Shown here in pieces: positions 13,575 to 17,013 of a DNA stretch of 17,013 nucleotides. Both the position numbers and the translations under genes were made by a program. The first letter of the stretch is position 1. Every line of letters begins with the position of its first letter. The stretch is from JBBRFH01 sp038224615 (lineage in GTDB: Bacteria > Planctomycetota > Phycisphaerae > Tepidisphaerales > Tepidisphaeraceae): positions 1 through 17,013 of the forward strand of contig JBBRFH010000041.1 of NCBI GenBank assembly GCA_038224615.1, written 5' to 3'. Under the pieces are notes generated by a model that ran no database searches, was not told where the DNA came from, and saw only the letters and a list, made by a program, of their open reading frames with translations.

Positions 13575-14453
13575 ATGATGAACGAAGCCATTGTCAAAGC
13601 CGCCGGTCTTGTTGAAGCACTGTCTTACATCCAGCGCTTCCACGACAAAACTGTCGTCGTGAAGATCGGCGGATCGATCATGGACGACGAGGCGGCGCTG
13701 ACGACGATTCTCAACGACATCGTCTTCATGAACTACGTCGGCATGCAGCCGGTCCTCGTCCACGGCGGGGGGAAGGCGATCAACGAGGCGATGGAAAAAG
13801 CCGGGCTAACCCCGCAGATGGTGATGGGCCGGCGCTACACCGACGAGCGCACGCTGGCGATCGCCGAGCAGGTGCTGTGCAACCAGATCAATCGGCAGAT
13901 CGTCAACTTCATCAACAGCCAGGGGTGCGAGGCGATGGGCCTGCACTCGCTCACCTCGGTCGTGCTGTTCGCCGAGCGGGCGTACGTCAATTCGCCGGAC
14001 GGTCGGCGCATCGACCTCGGCCACGTCGGTGAAGTGAACTGGGTGAACGCGCGGCTGCTGGAACTGCTGGTGCGCGCCGACGCGATCCCGTGCATCGCGA
14101 CGATCGCGCGCGATAACGCCGGCGGGAAGCTGAACGTCAACGCCGACACCGCCGCCGGCGCCGTCGCCGCCGCGATGAAGGCCGAGAAACTCGTCGTCGT
14201 CTCCGACACCCACGGCATCCGCGCCGACGTCAACGACCCCGAGAGTCGCATCAGCCACCTGACAACCGCGCAGATCGACGACATGGTCAAGACCGGCGCC
14301 ATCGGTGCCGGCATGCTCCCCAAGGTCGAAGCCTGCATCACAGCGCTCAAGGGAGGCGTCAACAAAGCCCACATCATCGACGGCCGCATCCCGCACTCGC
14401 TGCTGTTGGAGATCTATACGGAGTCGGGAATTGGGACGGAGATTGTGCTGTAA
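13575..14453 (+). CDS. argB: Acetylglutamate kinase
   Basis: This 292-residue enzyme phosphorylates N-acetyl-L-glutamate, the second step of cyclic or linear arginine synthesis in the cytoplasm. Visible motifs are VVVKIGGS with Lys30 (phosphate binding), the VLVHGGGKAIN substrate loop, GRRYTDERTL, LNVNADTAAGAVA (acetylglutamate and ATP site), the SDTHGI segment, GAGMLPKVEA, and a C-terminal HSLLLEIYTESGIGTEIVL. The 25 residues before the first strand form an extra N-terminal helix (AGLVEALSYIQRFHDKTV). In other family members this helix accompanies hexamers inhibited by arginine, so feedback control is likely but inferred. The start is ATG 13575 or the next codon, ATG 13578; GGGA lies 5 nt before the first. 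It probably forms a unit with the downstream argF, interrupted by the four-helix-bundle insertion. Confidence 0.95.
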   Translation: MMNEAIVKAAGLVEALSYIQRFHDKTVVVKIGGSIMDDEAALTTILNDIVFMNYVGMQPVLVHGGGKAINEAMEKAGLTPQMVMGRRYTDERTLAIAEQVLCNQINRQIVNFINSQGCEAMGLHSLTSVVLFAERAYVNSPDGRRIDLGHVGEVNWVNARLLELLVRADAIPCIATIARDNAGGKLNVNADTAAGAVAAAMKAEKLVVVSDTHGIRADVNDPESRISHLTTAQIDDMVKTGAIGAGMLPKVEACITALKGGVNKAHIIDGRIPHSLLLEIYTESGIGTEIVL

Positions 14454-14461
14454 GCGTTGCT

Positions 14462-14497
14462 GTTACTGGTTCCTTGTTATTTGTTACTTGTTACTTG
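14462..14497 (+). repeat. Left inverted arm flanking the four-helix-bundle gene
   Basis: This GTTACTTG-type repeat begins 8 nt after the argB stop codon. The stretch 14473-14497 is complementary to 14938-14962 at 24 of 25 positions, so the two arms bracket the small gene at 14510-14902. Confidence 0.8.
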
Positions 14498-14509
14498 GCG
14501 GGGTTTGTC

Positions 14510-14902
14510 ATGGCGAAGGGCTTTGAAGAACTCGACGTTTATAGACTCTCAGAAGATTTGGCCGATCGCGTCTGGATGCTCGTCAGGGATTGGGATCAGT
14601 TCGCTCGCTTCGCAGCCGGTGGGCAGGTCGTTCGCAGTGTGGACAGCATTGGCGCCAATATTGCCGAAGGATCGGGCCGTGGCACCTATAAGGACAATTG
14701 CCACTTCGCTAAGATCGCCCGTGGCTCGCTCTACGAAACCCGGCATTTTCTCCGTCGCGCATTCCAACGCGGCCTACTGACGAAGCAGCAGATCGCCGAA
14801 CTCCAGCCGATCGTCCAGGAACTCGGCCCGCGCCTAAACGCCTACATCAAGGTGCTCTCATCCAACGCCGCCCGCAACACCAAAACAAAGCGCGACAAGT
14901 AA
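14510..14902 (+). CDS. Four-helix-bundle protein (23S rRNA intervening-sequence protein family)
   Basis: This 130-residue protein has a family-typical beginning, MAKGFEELDVYRLSEDLADR, and core, RSVDSIGANIAEGSGRGTYKDN, followed by FAKIARGSLYETRHFL. These match the S23/IVP four-helix-bundle family, first noted inside 23S rRNA insertions and also found as free-standing genes scattered through bacterial genomes. The molecular role of the family is unclear; the pentameric fold with a basic surface suggests RNA or protein binding. It lies between argB and argF and is framed by inverted repeats, which argues for insertion as a cassette rather than a role in arginine synthesis. Its last codons and stop lie inside the right repeat. 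ATG 14510 was preferred over 14474 because the extra residues translate the left repeat. Confidence 0.88.
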   Translation: MAKGFEELDVYRLSEDLADRVWMLVRDWDQFARFAAGGQVVRSVDSIGANIAEGSGRGTYKDNCHFAKIARGSLYETRHFLRRAFQRGLLTKQQIAELQPIVQELGPRLNAYIKVLSSNAARNTKTKRDK

Positions 14903-14966
14903 CAAGTAACCAGTAACGAATGACCAATGACCAATGACAAGTAACCAGTAACAAATAACAAGTAAC
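14895..14966 (+). repeat. Right repeat cluster flanking the four-helix-bundle gene
   Basis: CAAGTAAC-type units (14896-14917) are followed by AATGACCAATGACCAATGAC (14919-14938) and then another CAAGTAAC block (14938-14966). The middle part is the same family as the repeat at the Ubl/E1 junction (6749-6826), and the outer parts mirror the left arm at 14462-14497. It also includes the stop codon of the four-helix-bundle gene and forms most of the argF leader. Confidence 0.8.
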
Positions 14967-14979
14967 CTGCAACAGGTCA

Positions 14980-14988
14980 CCCCCCCCC
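14980..14988 (+). promoter_or_regulatory. Run of nine C directly before the argF start
   Basis: Nine C residues separate the only Shine-Dalgarno-like bases (AGG, 14974-14976) from ATG 14989. The spacing to the start is 12 nt, longer than usual. Such a run can slip in replication and change the spacing. Confidence 0.5.
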
Positions 14989-15909
14989 ATGAAACACTTC
15001 ATCTCCATCGCCGAGCACGACACCGAGTGGTTGAAGCACACGCTGCAGGTCGGCGCACGCTTGAAGAAGCAGCTCAACGACACCGGCCGCAACGATGATC
15101 TGTTCGCCGGGCAGACGGCGGCGCTGATCTTTGAGAAGCCGTCGCTGCGCACCAAGGTCTCATTCGCCCAGGCGATGTACCAGTGCGCCGGCACGACGGT
15201 CGTGCTCACCGGCGATGAGATCGGCCTGGGTACGCGCGAACCGGTCAGGGACGTGGCGCGGGTGCTGGCGTCGATGTGCGATGTGATCGTCGCCCGCGTG
15301 TTCGCGCACGAGAAGCTGATCGAGCTGCAGCACTTTTCGTCGGTGCCGGTTGTCAATGCACTCAGCGACTACTCGCACCCATGCCAGGCGATGAGCGACA
15401 TGCTCACGCTGCAGGAGCACTTCGGCCGGCTGGAAGGGTTGACCCTCGCGTACGTCGGCGACGGCAACAACGTCGCGCGGTCGCTGGCGGTCGCGTGCGG
15501 CAAACTCGGGCTTCGCTTCGTCTGCGCCACGCCCGGCGGGTACGAGCTTCCCGCGGACGACATGGACCGCATCATGGCCCAGGTGCCGGGCATGGACTTC
15601 GAGACGACGCACGATCCCATCGAGGCCGTTCGCGACGCCGACGCCGTCTACACCGACACCTGGACCAGCATGGGTCAGGAGGCCGAGAAGCAGAAGCGGA
15701 CCAAGGATTTCGCCGGCTTCCAAATCAATGCCGGTCTGCTCGCCCACGCTTCCAAACACTGCCGGGTGCTTCACTGCCTGCCCGCGTACCGCGAGCTTGA
15801 GATCACCGATGAAGTGATGGAAGGCCCGGCGTCGCTTGTCTTCCCGCAAGCGGAAAACCGTTTGCACTACCAGAAAGCGCTGATCGCGGTGCTGCTGGGG
15901 AAGGCGTAG
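14989..15909 (+). CDS. argF: Ornithine carbamoyltransferase
   Basis: This 306-residue enzyme joins carbamoyl phosphate to ornithine to give citrulline, the sixth step of arginine synthesis. The family motifs are complete: the carbamoyl-phosphate loop FEKPSLRTKVSF with S52-T55, SDYSHPCQAMSD with HPCQ at 130-133, the ornithine-binding DTWTSMGQE, and HCLPAYRELEITDEV with HCLP at 262-265. Length is normal for the family. HCLPAYREL differs slightly from the common HCLPAHRGE, so relatives acting on acetyl- or succinyl-ornithine deserve a check, but the SMG loop and the adjacent argB favour plain ornithine. It lies 535 nt after argB; the repeats and the four-helix-bundle gene occupy the space between. 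The start follows a run of nine C with poor Shine-Dalgarno spacing. Confidence 0.94.
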   Translation: MKHFISIAEHDTEWLKHTLQVGARLKKQLNDTGRNDDLFAGQTAALIFEKPSLRTKVSFAQAMYQCAGTTVVLTGDEIGLGTREPVRDVARVLASMCDVIVARVFAHEKLIELQHFSSVPVVNALSDYSHPCQAMSDMLTLQEHFGRLEGLTLAYVGDGNNVARSLAVACGKLGLRFVCATPGGYELPADDMDRIMAQVPGMDFETTHDPIEAVRDADAVYTDTWTSMGQEAEKQKRTKDFAGFQINAGLLAHASKHCRVLHCLPAYRELEITDEVMEGPASLVFPQAENRLHYQKALIAVLLGKA

Positions 15910-16033
15910 TTCGTCACAAGTGAATTTGAACAAACAAACCCACCTGCCTAAATGACAGTCGGCGAGGTTCGTAAGCCGGATTTTTGCCCCGAGACGGAAG
16001 TTGACGTCTATACAGAGCTTGCGCTACGAAACG

Positions 16034-16825
16034 CTACGCTTTCGAGAGTTGCGCGATCGTCGCGCGGAAGTCTTTCGGCATCGTCGCTTCGAGGGTGATC
16101 GTATGTCCCTGTGGGTGTACGAACGTGAGCTTGTGGGCGTGGAGCGTCAGCCGCGCCATGAGGGGGCGTTCGTCTTCGCCTTTGGTCGGGCGATAATGCC
16201 GCTTGTGTTGGCTGAGCAGGATCGGGTCGCCACTGGCGTAGACAGGGTCGATCGCCAGCGTGTGGCCGATGTGCGCCATGTGGACGCGGATTTGATGGGT
16301 CTTGCCGGTCTTGGGAAAAACGCGCACGACGGTGAACCGCTTCAGGCGTTGTTCCACGCGCCACGCCGTGATCGCCGGGCGGCCGCCTTTTTTGGCGATC
16401 GCCATGCGTTCGCGGTCGGTCGGGTGAGGCCAGAGCGGGGCGTTGATGGTCCCCTCGTCTTCGACGACCTTTCCGTTCACCATCGCGACGTATTCCTTGG
16501 CGACGGCGTTGTTCTGGAACTGGTGCGAAAGCCCGCGCTGAGCGCCGACGTGCCTGGCGAACAGCAGGACGCCGGTGGTGTCCTTGTCGAGGCGGTGGAC
16601 GACGCGGAGCCGCGGGTCGGTCTTGCCGGTGAAGGGAAGCCCGAGCTGGCGGGCGAGGCGCTCGATGACGCTGTCGGTTTCCCCCCGGCCGGGGATCGCC
16701 GCGAGACCCGCGGGCTTGTTGATCGCGACGATGTCGTCGTCCTCGTAAAGGATTTCGAGCGTGGTCGAATCCTTCAGCTTTCGCTCCATCTTCGCGAGGC
16801 TTACCGGGTTGGCGCTCTTGGACAT
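16034..16825 (-). CDS. RluA family pseudouridine synthase
   Basis: This 263-residue enzyme changes uridine to pseudouridine in rRNA or tRNA. Motif I is EILYEDDDIVAINKPAG (NKPAG at 36-40). The catalytic motif is HRLDKDTTG at 77-85, with Asp80 as the nucleophile. The later RVFPKTGKTHQIRVHMAHIGH segment is the conserved C-terminal RNA-binding core motif. There is no N-terminal S4 domain, unlike RluC and RluD, so it resembles the shorter RluA/TruC-type members; the exact target site cannot be told from sequence. ATG 16825 was chosen over the in-frame TTG codons at 16831 and 16828. It starts 9 nt after the stop of the preceding minus-strand gene, suggesting an operon. Confidence 0.92.
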   Translation of the reverse strand: MSKSANPVSLAKMERKLKDSTTLEILYEDDDIVAINKPAGLAAIPGRGETDSVIERLARQLGLPFTGKTDPRLRVVHRLDKDTTGVLLFARHVGAQRGLSHQFQNNAVAKEYVAMVNGKVVEDEGTINAPLWPHPTDRERMAIAKKGGRPAITAWRVEQRLKRFTVVRVFPKTGKTHQIRVHMAHIGHTLAIDPVYASGDPILLSQHKRHYRPTKGEDERPLMARLTLHAHKLTFVHPQGHTITLEATMPKDFRATIAQLSKA

Positions 16826-16834
16826 CAACAACCT

Positions 16835-17013
16835 TTACTGCGCCACGGCGCTGGGTTTTTCGTACTTCTTCAGCGCTTCGGTGATCTTCGGCTGTGTGCT
16901 GTTGAGGGCCAGGCTTTTTTTCAACAACAAGACGGCATCGGTGCGAAATTTGTCTTCCTGGAACTGGCTCAATTCGTACTGTTTGACGAGCACCAGAGCC
17001 TTGCCGTTGAGCG
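16835..17013 (-). CDS. Unidentified protein, C-terminal fragment
   Basis: This frame stays open from the right edge to TAA 16835-16837 and gives 58 complete codons ending in KKYEKPSAVAQ. The peptide is helical in character, with pairs of hydrophobic residues (KALVLVKQYEL, DAVLLLKKSLALN, KITEALKKYEK) spaced as in helical repeats such as TPR, but no motif is diagnostic. It lies 9 nt before the pseudouridine synthase gene on the same strand, so the two are probably co-transcribed. Function is unknown. Confidence 0.6.
   Translation of the reverse strand, partial: LNGKALVLVKQYELSQFQEDKFRTDAVLLLKKSLALNSTQPKITEALKKYEKPSAVAQ

Noticed and set aside
14474..14509. Earlier start of the four-helix-bundle protein at 14474
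   Set aside because: The added residues translate the left inverted repeat; the family-typical start begins at 14510.

Overview
The window is GC-rich bacterial DNA that most resembles a planctomycete, possibly of the Phycisphaerae/Tepidisphaerales type. This is inferred from zinc-ribbon plus FHA proteins with the planctomycete-style YAGKRARCKGCG signature, weak or absent Shine-Dalgarno sites at many starts, and several families of palindromic dispersed repeats between genes. No rRNA, tRNA, CRISPR array or insertion sequence was seen.

The main feature is a minus-strand gene set, read from 7096 down to 247, that looks like an almost complete, membrane-tethered ubiquitin-like conjugation pathway. 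In transcription order it encodes: a beta-grasp ubiquitin-like protein (Ubl) with a diglycine and a 21-residue tail; an E1-like activating enzyme; a JAB/JAMM metalloprotease with a C-terminal membrane anchor; a multi-spanning membrane protein with a degenerate FHA domain; an FHA plus zinc-ribbon plus RING-like membrane protein (candidate E3); an E2-like conjugating enzyme with an N-terminal zinc ribbon; and, after a 153-nt gap, a two-domain SAM methyltransferase. A simple model is that the JAB enzyme trims the Ubl to its diglycine, E1 and E2 pass it along, the FHA-RING protein selects a (perhaps phosphorylated) target at the membrane, and the JAB enzyme may also reverse conjugation. From memory, bacterial E1/E2/RING/JAB/YukD-like Ubl neighbourhoods were predicted by comparative genomics (Aravind and colleagues), so the broad class is not new. 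The FHA-RING membrane architecture, and the Ubl tail made of repeat DNA that starts exactly after the diglycine codons, deserve attention.

Dispersed palindromic repeats fill three junctions of this gene set (Ubl/E1, JAB/FHA-membrane, FHA-membrane/FHA-RING). A different repeat lies between the methyltransferase and a convergent PIG-L-type deacetylase fragment at the left edge.

Divergent from the Ubl gene, from 7414 to 11136 on the plus strand, are two exopolysaccharide genes: a Wzz/Wzc-like co-polymerase with an ATPase domain but no tyrosine-rich tail, and an initiating phosphoglycosyl transferase fused to a degenerate GGDEF-like domain. A 381-nt gap with strong hairpins separates them. A hairpin then separates these genes from a convergent SulP anion transporter with a STAS domain (11231-13009).

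The right end carries arginine biosynthesis. A good sigma70-type promoter precedes argB. A four-helix-bundle gene bracketed by inverted repeats sits between argB and argF, and argF starts directly after a run of nine C. An RluA-type pseudouridine synthase (minus strand) and the C-terminal end of an unidentified protein close the window.
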